Positions 22,834 to 30,924 of a stretch of 30,943 bases of DNA are shown piece after piece. How positions within the stretch are numbered: position 1 is the first letter of the stretch; each line of letters opens with the position of its first letter. The notes beneath the pieces are model-generated. The model was not told the origin of the DNA. It saw only the letters and a program-made list of their open reading frames with translations, and ran no database searches. A program made the translations under genes and the position numbers. The stretch comes from Sulfuricurvum sp. (GTDB taxonomy: Bacteria > Campylobacterota > Campylobacteria > Campylobacterales > Sulfurimonadaceae): assembly GCA_024635855.1 (NCBI GenBank), contig JAGXHZ010000060.1, positions 1 through 30,943 on the forward strand, given 5' to 3'.

Positions 22834-24704
22834 TTTTTTCCCGCCATTTTGATGTAAATTTGTAAAATATCCAATGCAGCGGGCGTCATACCCGATATTT
22901 GCGATGCCGCCTGCAATGTCGGCGGATTAAATTTACCCAGCTTATCGACAATCTCATTCGATAATCCCGAAACGGATTTAAAATCAAAATTTTCAGGGAT
23001 GGCAATGTGCAACATTCGGGACATTTTTTCGACATCTTCGCTTTGTTTCTCAACGTAACGAGCGTATTTAGCTTCGATGAGAATCTGCTCTTGGATATAC
23101 GAATCAAGCGTCGAAAAACTTGGAATTAGTGCTGCAAGCTTCTCTAACTCAAAACTTTTACGTGAAACGAGTTGCGTTGCTGCCATCCTGTCATTGATAC
23201 GCTCTTCATCAATGCTCTCCAAAAATGCGAGAAACTCTTTTGTCGGTGTCAAAATTGTCTCATCTAAAAGGGCAATCCCCTCATTGATCTGCAGTCGTTT
23301 CATCTCGATTCTCGCCATCTCGTCATCACTTATGAGTCCCAAGGCATGACCGTATTGTCCTAGACGTAAATCTGCTGTCTCTTCACGTAACAGCAGACGA
23401 TATTCAGCACGGGAGGTAAACATGCGGTACGGTTCTTTTGTCCCCTTAGTCACCAAATCATCGATGAGAACACCGATATAGGCTTCATCACGACGCAAAA
23501 CGAGGGGTGCTTTCCCCTCAAGCGATAACGCGGCATTAATCCCTGCCATCAACCCTTGTGCTGCTGCCTCTTCATATCCTGTCGTCCCGTTGATCTGTCC
23601 GGCACAATAGAGATTTTTAACTTTTTTCGTCTCCAATGTATGTTTTAGCTCGGTAGGATCAACATAATCGTACTCGATGGCATAGCCGTAACGGACGATT
23701 TTAGCGTTTTCCATCCCTATGACCGAATGAATCATCTCTCGTTGCACATCAGGCGGAAGAGAGGTGGACATCCCGTTGATGTAACACTCGGTATTTTCGG
23801 CAGTTTGCGGTTCGATAAAAAGGTGGTGGCGCTCTTTGTCTCGGAAGCGGTTCACCTTATCTTCGATACTTGGGCAGTAACGCGGTCCTACCCCTTCAAT
23901 CTGTCCTGTAAACAACGGTGCACGGTGAAAATTCCCTTCGATGAGGCTATGGGTATCTTCGTTGGTGTAGGCGATATAACATGGGAGTTGTTTTTTCTCT
24001 CGTGCAAATTTTTCGCGGTCGGTACGGAAACTAAACGGATTCGGGAGCTCATCACCATCTTGAATCTCCATGACGCTAAAATCGATGGAGGAGCTATCGA
24101 CGCGCGGACACGTCCCCGTTTTAAGCCGTCCCACATTTAGCCCATGAGAACGGAGGGAATCAGTAAGACCTTTGGCGGCAAATTCACCGAAACGTCCTGC
24201 CTCTTGACGGATTTCACCGATATGAATCATCCCGTTTAGAAATGTCCCTGTGGTCAAAATAACACGCTTAGCACGGTACTCGTTGAGCAAATGAGTTTGC
24301 ACTCCAACTACCGTATTGTCTTCAATAATTAGAGAAGTGACCGTCTCTTGAATGAGGCTCATATTGGGAGTGGTAAGGATGGTATTACGTGCAATCACAC
24401 GGTATTTATCCATGTCAATCTGCGCACGGCTTCCTCGTACTGCGGGACCTTTGGTAATGTTGAGAATACGAAACTGTATCCCTGCCTCATCGGTCAGCAA
24501 ACCCATCTCACCCCCAAGGGCATCAAGTTCACGGACTAAATGCCCTTTTGCCAAACCGCCAACGGCAGGATTACAGCTTGTCGCCCCTACTTGCTCGGCT
24601 AACATCGAGACCATCAAGGTATTGTGTCCCATACGGGCAGAGGCGAGTGCGGCTTCGATTCCTGCGTGTCCACCACCGACTACAATTACGTCATAGTTTA
24701 TCAT
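22830..24704 (-). CDS. mnmG: tRNA uridine-34 5-carboxymethylaminomethyl modification enzyme MnmG
   Basis: FAD enzyme that, with MnmE, installs the (carboxymethyl)aminomethyl group on wobble U34. 624 residues. The FAD motif [10 protein letters not shown] is at 10-19, followed by [14 protein letters not shown] and [29 protein letters not shown] is the second FAD contact. The C-terminal helical domain is complete. ATG 24704. The leader contains one arm of the 124-bp inverted-repeat element, so a large RNA hairpin could form ahead of it. The window also encodes MnmD at 26795, which acts on the nm5U product of the MnmEG route. Confidence 0.97.
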   Translation of the reverse strand: MINYDVIVVGGGHAGIEAALASARMGHNTLMVSMLAEQVGATSCNPAVGGLAKGHLVRELDALGGEMGLLTDEAGIQFRILNITKGPAVRGSRAQIDMDKYRVIARNTILTTPNMSLIQETVTSLIIEDNTVVGVQTHLLNEYRAKRVILTTGTFLNGMIHIGEIRQEAGRFGEFAAKGLTDSLRSHGLNVGRLKTGTCPRVDSSSIDFSVMEIQDGDELPNPFSFRTDREKFAREKKQLPCYIAYTNEDTHSLIEGNFHRAPLFTGQIEGVGPRYCPSIEDKVNRFRDKERHHLFIEPQTAENTECYINGMSTSLPPDVQREMIHSVIGMENAKIVRYGYAIEYDYVDPTELKHTLETKKVKNLYCAGQINGTTGYEEAAAQGLMAGINAALSLEGKAPLVLRRDEAYIGVLIDDLVTKGTKEPYRMFTSRAEYRLLLREETADLRLGQYGHALGLISDDEMARIEMKRLQINEGIALLDETILTPTKEFLAFLESIDEERINDRMAATQLVSRKSFELEKLAALIPSFSTLDSYIQEQILIEAKYARYVEKQSEDVEKMSRMLHIAIPENFDFKSVSGLSNEIVDKLGKFNPPTLQAASQISGMTPAALDILQIYIKMAGKK

Positions 24705-24731
24705 TATTTACTTCTTCATTATTAATATCAA

Positions 24732-24855
24732 ACACCTTGAGTAATTTTCTTGGAAATTCAACTCTAAACTCCATTTGTTAAGACTTATCCGTGCTCTTGC
24801 TTTGCTTCATTAAACACGTGCGTCTTTGAATTTTCAAGAAAATTACTCAAGGTGT
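24732..24855. repeat. 124-bp element with 30-bp inverted repeats
   Basis: The arms 24732-24761 and 24826-24855 are reverse complements over 30 bases with one mismatch (24753); outer ends read ACACCTTGAG and CTCAAGGTGT. The 64-bp centre is unrelated to the arms. No target duplication is obvious beside it. Read outwards, both arms can encode EF(P/S)RKLLKV, so they may derive from a coding end. Possible explanations are a miniature transposable element, an invertible segment or a duplicated gene end. It lies between the divergent mnmG and 24958 genes and accounts for much of this gap. Confidence 0.8.
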
Positions 24856-24957
24856 GCCAGTTTCTTAACTGCAATTATAACCGTTATAGTTGAAAGCACT
24901 AAAATCTAAAGCAAAAACAGTATAGAATTAAGCAAAATCTTTGATACGAGACATACA

Positions 24958-25149
24958 ATGGACACACCGAAAACTCTCGAAGAACTCTTAAAAAACTATG
25001 ACCCGACCCCTCTCGAATTCGACCCTGCTGTCGATGGAGACGAAGAACACCTTATTCGTGATGATCTTTTAAAAGAAAAAGAGCGGATGAAAGATGTTAT
25101 TACCAAACTTAAAGAAAAAAATCGTGGGGATCGAAAAGTAAGGCGTTAA
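24958..25149 (+). CDS. Small charged protein of unknown function
   Basis: 63 residues, highly charged, no cysteine, signal or membrane helix. The first half is acidic (NYDPTPLEFDPAVDGDEEH); the second half is a basic-acidic helix (LLKEKERMKDVITKLKEKNR) that could form a coiled coil. The upstream ribosome site is weak (GAGACA). The sequence looks like a real coding frame (strong helix pattern, sensible codons) and is the first of a plus-strand group with the Sel1-repeat and ribE genes. Function unknown; a small chance remains that it is not translated. Confidence 0.6.
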   Translation: MDTPKTLEELLKNYDPTPLEFDPAVDGDEEHLIRDDLLKEKERMKDVITKLKEKNRGDRKVRR

Positions 25150-25161
25150 AGTTACCTAAGA

Positions 25162-25167
25162 TATAAT
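25162..25167 (+). promoter_or_regulatory. Candidate -10 box of the Sel1-repeat gene
   Basis: TATAAT about 28 bases before ATG 25190. If used, transcription starts near 25174, which argues against the TTG at 25169 as the start codon. Confidence 0.4.
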
Positions 25168-25189
25168 TTTGACAAAAATGGACCACTTT

Positions 25190-25876
25190 ATGACGCTTCA
25201 AACCGCATTCGACGCTTTCAACACACAAGACTTTTCAAAAGCACGTGAGCTTTTTGAAATACTTAGCGCTCAAAATAATCCTACCGCACTCTCATCCCTT
25301 GGCTACCTCTATCAGCAAGGGCTTGGTGTCGAAAAATCACCGCAACAAGCGTATGAGTATTATTCCCTTGCAGCTGACCTCGAAGAACCGACCGCACTTT
25401 TCAATCTTGCGTTGATGTATGCAGATGGCGTTGTTGTCACACACGATCAGTTTAAAGCACATGAGCTACTGCTTCGTTCAGCTGTTTTGAATTTTCCGCA
25501 AGCGCAATATGAAGCAGCACTTAGTTTAGAGCGAGGCTTAGGCTGTGTTCAAAACTTTAGCGAAGCGGCATTTTGGTACGAGGAAGCAGCAAAGAGGGGT
25601 CACGCAGGAGCGTTTAACAATCTTGGTGTTCTTTTCAAAGAGGGGCATGGAGTCGTTCAAGATTATCCCAAAGCATTTATCTGTTTTTCACGGGGAGCCA
25701 AGCTTGATCTCGCTGAAAGCCAATACAACTTGGGGCTCATGTATGACCAAGGATTCGGGTGCGATGCCGATCATGACGTTGCGCTAGAGTGGTGCAGAAA
25801 AGCCGCCTATAACGGACCTGAAAAAGCGAAAAGTATTATCAGGTCTTTGCAAGAAGAGGGTAAAATTGTATTTTAA
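25190..25876 (+). CDS. Sel1-like repeat (SLR) protein
   Basis: 228 residues of helical repeats, roughly five or six Sel1 units of about 36 residues. Typical unit ends are LGYLYQQGLGVEKSPQQAYE, LALMYADGVVV, LGVLFKEGHGVVQDYPKAF and LGLMYDQGFGCDADHDVALE. SLR proteins bind partners in signalling, but there is no catalytic motif. No signal peptide, so it is likely cytoplasmic, unlike the secreted cysteine-rich SLR proteins of Helicobacter. ATG 25190 with GGA seven bases upstream is preferred; ATG 25178 or TTG 25169 would lengthen the N-terminus by four or seven residues. ribE follows 12 bases later. Confidence 0.87.
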   Translation: MTLQTAFDAFNTQDFSKARELFEILSAQNNPTALSSLGYLYQQGLGVEKSPQQAYEYYSLAADLEEPTALFNLALMYADGVVVTHDQFKAHELLLRSAVLNFPQAQYEAALSLERGLGCVQNFSEAAFWYEEAAKRGHAGAFNNLGVLFKEGHGVVQDYPKAFICFSRGAKLDLAESQYNLGLMYDQGFGCDADHDVALEWCRKAAYNGPEKAKSIIRSLQEEGKIVF

Positions 25877-25888
25877 CAAAGGGGTACT

Positions 25889-26503
25889 ATGTTTACGGGA
25901 TTAATTCGGGAAATGGGACAGGTAAAAAGCTTTGGAGCCAATCGCCTCTCTCTCAAAGCAGCGCACAAACCAAAACTCGGAGATTCGATTGCCATCAACG
26001 GTACGTGTCTTTCGGTTATAAGCATTGAGAGTGATGGATTTACGGTTGAGTTGTCTCCTGAAACGCTCTCTCATGTTGCTATTGAAAAACTCACAGGAAG
26101 CGTCCACATCGAACCCGCCATGATGATGGGTGATCGCTTCGAGGGGCACATCGTCCAAGGACATATCGATACCATCGGAACCGTTGAGTCTATCACCAAC
26201 AACGGCAACAGTTACGATGTTATCATCAAAATAGAACCCGAATTTATCCCTCTCATTCCCCCTAAAGGCTCTATCACTATCGATGGAGTGAGCCTAACGG
26301 TAAACGATGTACTGAAAAATACATTTCGCCTCACCATCATCCCTGTCACGATGAGAGAAACTCTTTTTGGAACGTATAAAAAAGGGACACGGGTGAATAT
26401 CGAAACCGACGTTTTTGCCCGCTATATGCGTCATATTCTCACCACATCCAATAAAAAAGATTTGAGCTGGAACGATATTGATCACATCAATTCATTGTAT
26501 TAG
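25889..26503 (+). CDS. ribE: Riboflavin synthase, alpha chain
   Basis: Dismutates two 6,7-dimethyl-8-ribityllumazine molecules to riboflavin. 204 residues forming two lumazine-binding repeats: about 1-95 (start MFTGLIREMG, SIAINGTCLSV) and about 96-190 (GHIVQGHIDTIGTV, SITIDGVSLTVNDV). ATG 25889 with AAAGGGG upstream. It ends in TAG at the expected length, which shows that TAG works as a stop in this genome. Confidence 0.96.
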   Translation: MFTGLIREMGQVKSFGANRLSLKAAHKPKLGDSIAINGTCLSVISIESDGFTVELSPETLSHVAIEKLTGSVHIEPAMMMGDRFEGHIVQGHIDTIGTVESITNNGNSYDVIIKIEPEFIPLIPPKGSITIDGVSLTVNDVLKNTFRLTIIPVTMRETLFGTYKKGTRVNIETDVFARYMRHILTTSNKKDLSWNDIDHINSLY

Positions 26504-26514
26504 AAGGAAGAATA

Positions 26515-26820
26515 TTGAAAACAATTGAATGGCTAATGATATTGGCTTTTATTGCGGGTCTTGGACTATCGATATGGAAAATTTATTACTTTTTGCCTTC
26601 AAAACCTCTTGAAGATGATGACACTACTTCCAGTTCCATTGAAGCGCTCGAAAAAATCATGGTTGAATCTAACCGTGATGGCATAACCGAAGAAGAACTC
26701 TTTGAAAAGATGCGTAAGCATCCAGAGTTTGACACGAAACATTTTTGGAGATTTAACCCCAACCGCCTTCGCCACCTCATCCAAGATTATCGCCTTAAAG
26801 AGCCAAATTTTCGTCGTTAA
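26515..26820 (+). CDS. Small single-pass membrane protein of unknown function
   Basis: 101 residues from a TTG start with AGAAGGAAG upstream. One membrane helix (about 6-27, WLMILAFIAGLGLSIWKIYY), then a short acidic linker and a charged helical cytoplasmic-like domain with ITEEELFEKMRKHPEF and a basic end (NRLRHLIQDYRLKEPNFRR). That domain looks like a small winged-helix-type fold by eye, but this is not certain. It lies 11 bases after ribE and overlaps the 3' end of the convergent mnmD gene by 26 bases. Confidence 0.72.
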   Translation: MKTIEWLMILAFIAGLGLSIWKIYYFLPSKPLEDDDTTSSSIEALEKIMVESNRDGITEEELFEKMRKHPEFDTKHFWRFNPNRLRHLIQDYRLKEPNFRR

Positions 26821-27544
26821 GGGATGTTGCATCTGGATTACACGCAATCTTATGCTCCATGTCTACTTTCTCATAATCTTCTAACACTCTCACGGATGCA
26901 ACGGTTGCAGTACGATATCCCTCACCCTGATTCAAATAAATATTAAATCCGTTTTCATAAAGAGCCAAGCGTGTTGCTAACGCCATTGAGTACGTGGTTA
27001 CAATCCCCTTATTCCCCATCAGTCGTGCGATATCAGCAAAATACTCACGAGTCCAAAGTGCTGGATTACTAGAGGGGCTAAACGCATCTTGATAACAAAC
27101 ATCCCAAACACCTGCCAACTCTCGCATTGCCACTCTCGCATCCGTAATCTCAACGGTGATACGAGTCCGTTCATCCTCATATCCTCCGCTTGTGGCAAGG
27201 TTTGTAATGACATTTTGGTACGGTGTAAAGATTTCAGGATAGGGGAAATCGACCAAAGAAGCGACCAGTTCGCCATCGAGTTCGGGTGAATAGATTTCCA
27301 GCGTCGTATTAGGAAAATACCTATCCCGATAATAAAGACTAAGAAGGGTATTAAACCCCAATCCGAAACAGATGTCGATGAGTCGAAGGTGATCTTTCTC
27401 GCGGTGCAGTGCAAAAGCGGGTTCGATGTGTTTTTTCAGAGATTCATTGAGGGCACCGTCTTTGGTTGAGTGGTAGTGTTCGTCGTATTCACTGCTGTAC
27501 GCCGTATAACTGCCGTCCTCACTTTGTACCCATTCTTGTGCCAT
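26795..27544 (-). CDS. mnmD: tRNA 5-methylaminomethyl-2-thiouridine methyltransferase MnmD
   Basis: SAM-dependent methyltransferase making mnm5 from nm5 on U34, equivalent to the N-terminal half of E. coli MnmC. Only this domain is present (249 residues); the FAD oxidase half is absent. Features are the motif IDICFGLGFNTLLSLYY (SAM loop, about 56-72), YQDAFSPSSNPALWT (the conserved Asp/Ser-Pro segment) and TTYSMALATR. Standalone MnmD enzymes occur in bacteria that lack MnmC oxidase. TATAAT at 27578-27573 on the minus strand is a likely -10. The 3' end overlaps the 26515 gene. Confidence 0.92.
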   Translation of the reverse strand: MAQEWVQSEDGSYTAYSSEYDEHYHSTKDGALNESLKKHIEPAFALHREKDHLRLIDICFGLGFNTLLSLYYRDRYFPNTTLEIYSPELDGELVASLVDFPYPEIFTPYQNVITNLATSGGYEDERTRITVEITDARVAMRELAGVWDVCYQDAFSPSSNPALWTREYFADIARLMGNKGIVTTYSMALATRLALYENGFNIYLNQGEGYRTATVASVRVLEDYEKVDMEHKIACNPDATSLNDENLAL

Positions 27545-27572
27545 TCGTTACCTCACATGTATTCTTCATCCA

Positions 27573-27578
27573 ATTATA
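27573..27578 (-). promoter_or_regulatory. Candidate -10 box of mnmD
   Basis: TATAAT on the minus strand, 28 bases upstream of ATG 27544. The -35 region TTAAAA is poor. Confidence 0.45.
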
Positions 27579-27597
27579 TCTTTTCAAACCAATAATT

Positions 27598-28245
27598 TTA
27601 AAGAGGCTGCCACAATGCTTTAATCCCATAAACGATAAATTGAGCCGCTATCGCTCCGACGACTAATCCCATAATTCTTGTCATAATTTTTAATCCGACA
27701 ACACCCAAAACTTTTGTCAAAAAGATTGCATTTTTCAATGTTAAATAGATAATCAAACACACGATTAATACCGCTATGACGAGTAATGAAATATCTATAA
27801 TACTCAAGCTTTTCGCTTTAAAAATCATGAGAGTAGATATCAATCCAGGACCAAATAAAATGGGGATTCCGATAGGGATAACTGAGATATCCTCTTTCAA
27901 CATTGCCACTTTTGATTCTTCAGATGAGTGAGATGTTTCTGAGATTTTCCCCTGCACCATATGGATGGACATCAATAACAAAATGATTCCACCGATCACC
28001 ATCACCGAAGAGGTGGTAATCCCAAAAAGTTCAAAAATAGCATTCCCTAAAAAAATAGTTATCAATGAAGCAATCATGACGGTTAATGCAGCTTTTTTAC
28101 CAATTTCTTCCGTATCTTCTTTAGTAAGATTAGAGGGGGAAGAAGAAATCATAATCGCTGCGGCTGCGATAGGGTTCAGGATAGTGATCAAACCGACCAA
28201 ATAATGCAGTAGTGTTTGTAAATAGGTAAAATAATTGAACTCCAT
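27598..28245 (-). CDS. MarC-family integral membrane protein
   Basis: 215 residues with about six membrane helices (near 15-35, 50-72, 75-95, 118-140, 147-167 and 190-210). Matching features are YLVGLITILNPIAAAAIMIS at the N-terminus and IPIGIPILFGPGLISTLMIF in the middle, the paired proline-glycine signatures of the MarC/UPF0056 family. The family has no agreed substrate; the old link to multiple antibiotic resistance was withdrawn. A TATAAT at 28289-28284 is its likely -10. The downstream gene mnmD has its own -10. Confidence 0.9.
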   Translation of the reverse strand: MEFNYFTYLQTLLHYLVGLITILNPIAAAAIMISSSPSNLTKEDTEEIGKKAALTVMIASLITIFLGNAIFELFGITTSSVMVIGGIILLLMSIHMVQGKISETSHSSEESKVAMLKEDISVIPIGIPILFGPGLISTLMIFKAKSLSIIDISLLVIAVLIVCLIIYLTLKNAIFLTKVLGVVGLKIMTRIMGLVVGAIAAQFIVYGIKALWQPL

Positions 28246-28283
28246 TTGTTTTTCCTTGATTGTGACACTTTGAAATTTTTTAC

Positions 28284-28289
28284 ATTATA
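28284..28289 (-). promoter_or_regulatory. Candidate -10 box of marC-like gene
   Basis: TATAAT on the minus strand, 38 bases before ATG 28245. Another TATAAT occurs on the plus strand near 28328, but no plus gene follows it. Confidence 0.4.
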
Positions 28290-28366
28290 TCTTTGCAAAC
28301 CTATTCTAGCTTTTTACTTTCGCAAACTATAATGGTGGTCATTTTTTATAACAATAGCAAAAGTTC

Positions 28367-28846
28367 CTAAAGCCCATTACCCCACATGTGCAACTTCTTA
28401 GCCACAATAACCTCATACCCATCGATCAAATCGGTAATCGCATTGATCGCCCGAAATTCGACCTGATCGAGGAGTGATTCGACCTCAGCAATCGGTAACG
28501 AACCGTTTTTTTGGACGATAATAATCTCGGAAGCGTTGAGTAATGTGCGGTAAAGTAACTCTAAAAATTTGCGCGGTGATTCATGCAGATGCAACACATC
28601 CTGCACGATAACAGCAGCGTAATCGCGTGGAACTCCCCCTGCGGGAGATTTATAATCTTTAATCATAAAGGTTTTATGAAAAGTGGTATGGGTTAGACTT
28701 TGATGATTCCCCGGAAAAAGTGAAAAATCGATCAACCCCTCATAAGAGATGAGAAAATCACCCAGTTCCTCCACCATAGCGTCCAAATGGCTTGTCGCTA
28801 CCATGATTTTCGTATGGGGTGTCGGATGGAGAAGTTGGGTAATCAT
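28367..28846 (-). CDS. Protein of unknown function, methyltransferase-like
   Basis: 159 residues. The C-terminal two thirds have the layout of the second half of a class I methyltransferase: a strand after an acidic/basic loop (YAAVIVQDVLHLHESPRKFL), a helix, then SEIIIVQKNG and a terminal strand (YEVIVAKKLHMW). The usual SAM-binding GxGxG loop is missing from the N-terminus (TKIMVATSHLDAMVEEL instead), so it may bind another ligand or be inactive. It overlaps the 102-residue gene by ATGA and is the last gene of the luxS unit. Identity as a methyltransferase is an inference only. Confidence 0.65.
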   Translation of the reverse strand: MITQLLHPTPHTKIMVATSHLDAMVEELGDFLISYEGLIDFSLFPGNHQSLTHTTFHKTFMIKDYKSPAGGVPRDYAAVIVQDVLHLHESPRKFLELLYRTLLNASEIIIVQKNGSLPIAEVESLLDQVEFRAINAITDLIDGYEVIVAKKLHMWGNGL

Positions 28847-29145
28847 AGTGCCAAATCGTGCAACTCGCGGAAAAGATACGCTTCAACAATATCATCAATA
28901 GTACGTTGTGTATGAGCGACCAAAACCATCATCTGATGCTCAATAAACTCCATCACCGGCTCATAATTGCCCGTAACGATAACCGCATCAAGCCAACCGT
29001 CGATTTCACTGCGATCGGTATAAAATTTAATTTCGACCACTTGCCCTTCCTCAACCTCAACAGTCGCCCAGTAGGTTGCGGATAAAATTCCGACAAGTTC
29101 ACTCTCTTGGGTATCATCGCCGTTCATCGGTAACAAAAGTAACAT
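28843..29145 (-). CDS. Small protein, NifX/dinitrogenase iron-molybdenum-cofactor-type domain (tentative)
   Basis: 100 residues. The start LLLLPMNGDDTQESELVGIL and the strand YWATVEVEEGQVVEIKF recall the opening strands of NifX-type domains (a short strand, a variable loop, then an I/V-rich strand with EDG). DAVIVTGNYEPVMEFIEHQM and the ending TIDDIVEAYLFRELHDL are in the right order for this fold. No cysteine or histidine site for metal is evident. The match is by eye and other assignments remain possible. ATG 29145 is used; TTG 29151 sits closer to the AAAGG site. It overlaps luxS and the next gene by a few bases each, so the three genes are one unit. Confidence 0.6.
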   Translation of the reverse strand: MLLLLPMNGDDTQESELVGILSATYWATVEVEEGQVVEIKFYTDRSEIDGWLDAVIVTGNYEPVMEFIEHQMMVLVAHTQRTIDDIVEAYLFRELHDLAL

Positions 29146-29147
29146 AA

Positions 29148-29651
29148 TCAATCTACCTTTGAGAGATCAAGCTTCAGCGCTTCATTGTCCATAATATCGA
29201 TGTCTTTTCGAAGCACTTCGGCAGCAATTGCTTTGGCATCTTCGAGGGAATGCATTGCACATGTTCCGCATTGGTAGAGGTTGAGTTCAGGAATATCGCT
29301 TTGTTTTTCAACGGCAATCACATCGTGCATAGAGGCTTCCCACGCTTCAACCACTTCCTCTTCCGTAGGAGCACCGATAACGCTCATATAAAACCCTGTA
29401 CGGCACCCCATAGGAGAGAGATCGATAATCTCTGTTTTAGCTGAGTTAAGATGGTCGCGCATAAAGCCTGCGAACAAATGCTCTAACGTATGAATCCCCT
29501 CTTGAGATAAAATTGCCTCATTCGGACGGCAAAAACGTAAATCAAAAACGGTAATATCATCCCCCTTTGGAGTTTTCATCCCCTTTGCGCGACGAACGGC
29601 AGGTGCGGGCATAATAGTGTGGTCTACGGTAAAGCTATCAAGAAGTGGCAT
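29148..29651 (-). CDS. luxS: S-ribosylhomocysteine lyase LuxS
   Basis: Cleaves S-ribosylhomocysteine to homocysteine and DPD, the precursor of AI-2, in the activated-methyl cycle. 167 residues. The metal site is H54-x2-E57-H58 (IHTLEHLF) with a later cysteine C128 (YQCGTC). MGCRTGFY supplies the catalytic C83. I start at ATG 29651 with an AAGGAT site; a longer frame to 29726 adds 25 residues that LuxS lacks. It is the first gene of a three-gene unit with the two poorly known genes downstream. Expression may be divergent with the aldolase gene at 29743. Confidence 0.96.
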   Translation of the reverse strand: MPLLDSFTVDHTIMPAPAVRRAKGMKTPKGDDITVFDLRFCRPNEAILSQEGIHTLEHLFAGFMRDHLNSAKTEIIDLSPMGCRTGFYMSVIGAPTEEEVVEAWEASMHDVIAVEKQSDIPELNLYQCGTCAMHSLEDAKAIAAEVLRKDIDIMDNEALKLDLSKVD

Positions 29652-29713
29652 GAATATCCTTAAAAAATTTATTTTAGTTGAGGCAATGGTAACATATTTC
29701 ATCCTTGAGGCGC

Positions 29714-29719
29714 TATAAT
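29714..29719 (+). promoter_or_regulatory. Candidate -10 box of the aldolase-domain gene
   Basis: TATAAT on the plus strand 24 bases before ATG 29743, with AAGGAA as ribosome site. No clear -35. Confidence 0.5.
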
Positions 29720-29742
29720 TTGGCAATTAATTAAGGAATATT

Positions 29743-30924
29743 ATGAAAAGCCTCTTTGACGATTCCATCGTCACCCAATATCAAAACGACCCGCTAGCAC
29801 TGCGTGTCTATACTTCTCAACTATTAGGTAAAAGCAAAGATTTAGTCCTTCACGGCGGAGGCAATACCTCGGTAAAAATTGATGGCGTACTGTATGTCAA
29901 AGGGAGCGGATGGAATCTCGATACCATTGAAAAAGAAGGTTTTTCTCCCGTTGATTTGGACACACTCATAGAAATGGCATCTCGTGAAAATCTAAGTGAC
30001 ACTCAAATGGTCAAAGAACAACGTGCTGCGATGACAGATCAGAGTTTTCCCAACCCCTCCATCGAAGCAATACTTCATGCCATTATCCCTTTCACCTACA
30101 TCGATCACACCCACGCCGATGCCGTCGTCACTCTCACTAATACCCCAAACGGCAAAGAAATAGTAGAAGAGCTTTATGGCAAAAATATGGTTATTATTGA
30201 CTATGTGATGCCGGGATTTGAACTGGCACGTCATATTTATCTACAAACTTTAGATCTAAATTGGAATACTGTTGAGGGAATTATTTTGCTCAATCATGGT
30301 GTCTTTACTTTTGATAATGATGCCAAAAAAGCGTACGAAAAAATGATAACTATTGTTACAAAAGCTGAAGATTACTTACAAAAGAATGTCACTTTTCTTT
30401 CTAATACGAGCAAGGGAAATATCAACGTGGAAATTATTCGATCGTTAGTTCAAGAAGTTGCCATACTGCGCGGATGTGATATTTTTCCCATCGTTTTGGA
30501 TTCCGACCAAGCCAAAGCACTCAGCACTCGCCCCAATTTAGAGCGACTCATCAAACAAGGCGAACTCACCCCCGAACACGTCATTCGTATCAAGCCTTTT
30601 CCTGCACTTATTCATACCGATTGTGCAAAAGGGATAGAGACATTTAAAACCGAGTATCAGAATTATTTTGATAAAAACAGCAGCCCTAACCACATCTGCC
30701 TCGACCTTGCTCCTCGCTATGCGATTATTAAAGGGTTAGGCGCAGTTGCACTGGGTAAAGATGAGAAAGAGTCTCGTATCATCGCCGATATCGTAGAGCA
30801 TACCATTACTGCGATTTTAAGTGCCGAACAGCTTGGAGCATGGACGTCTCTAAGTCTTGCACAGATGTTTGAGATGGAGTATTGGGAACTCGAACAAGCA
30901 AAATTAAAAAAGGACAAAGAATGA
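29743..30924 (+). CDS. Class II aldolase/adducin-domain protein (rhamnulose-phosphate aldolase/dehydrogenase type, N-terminal half)
   Basis: 393 residues. The class II aldolase signature is clear: LHGGGNTSVKIDG near 37-49, the metal histidines in YIDHTHADAV, and ILLNHGVFTF. The C-terminal third has no aldolase feature and ends in a lysine-rich tail (EQAKLKKDKE). The closest family layout I know is the two-domain protein with an N-terminal aldolase and a C-terminal short-chain dehydrogenase, about 680-700 residues. Here the frame ends at TGA, overlapping ATG of the next gene (GAATGAAA), so the halves may be split into two genes. Substrate unknown. Start ATG 29743. Confidence 0.88.
   Translation: MKSLFDDSIVTQYQNDPLALRVYTSQLLGKSKDLVLHGGGNTSVKIDGVLYVKGSGWNLDTIEKEGFSPVDLDTLIEMASRENLSDTQMVKEQRAAMTDQSFPNPSIEAILHAIIPFTYIDHTHADAVVTLTNTPNGKEIVEELYGKNMVIIDYVMPGFELARHIYLQTLDLNWNTVEGIILLNHGVFTFDNDAKKAYEKMITIVTKAEDYLQKNVTFLSNTSKGNINVEIIRSLVQEVAILRGCDIFPIVLDSDQAKALSTRPNLERLIKQGELTPEHVIRIKPFPALIHTDCAKGIETFKTEYQNYFDKNSSPNHICLDLAPRYAIIKGLGAVALGKDEKESRIIADIVEHTITAILSAEQLGAWTSLSLAQMFEMEYWELEQAKLKKDKE

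Noticed and set aside
29652..29726. Longer start for luxS
   Set aside because: LuxS proteins begin MPLLDSF or similar; the extra 25 residues cover the promoter region of the divergent aldolase gene.
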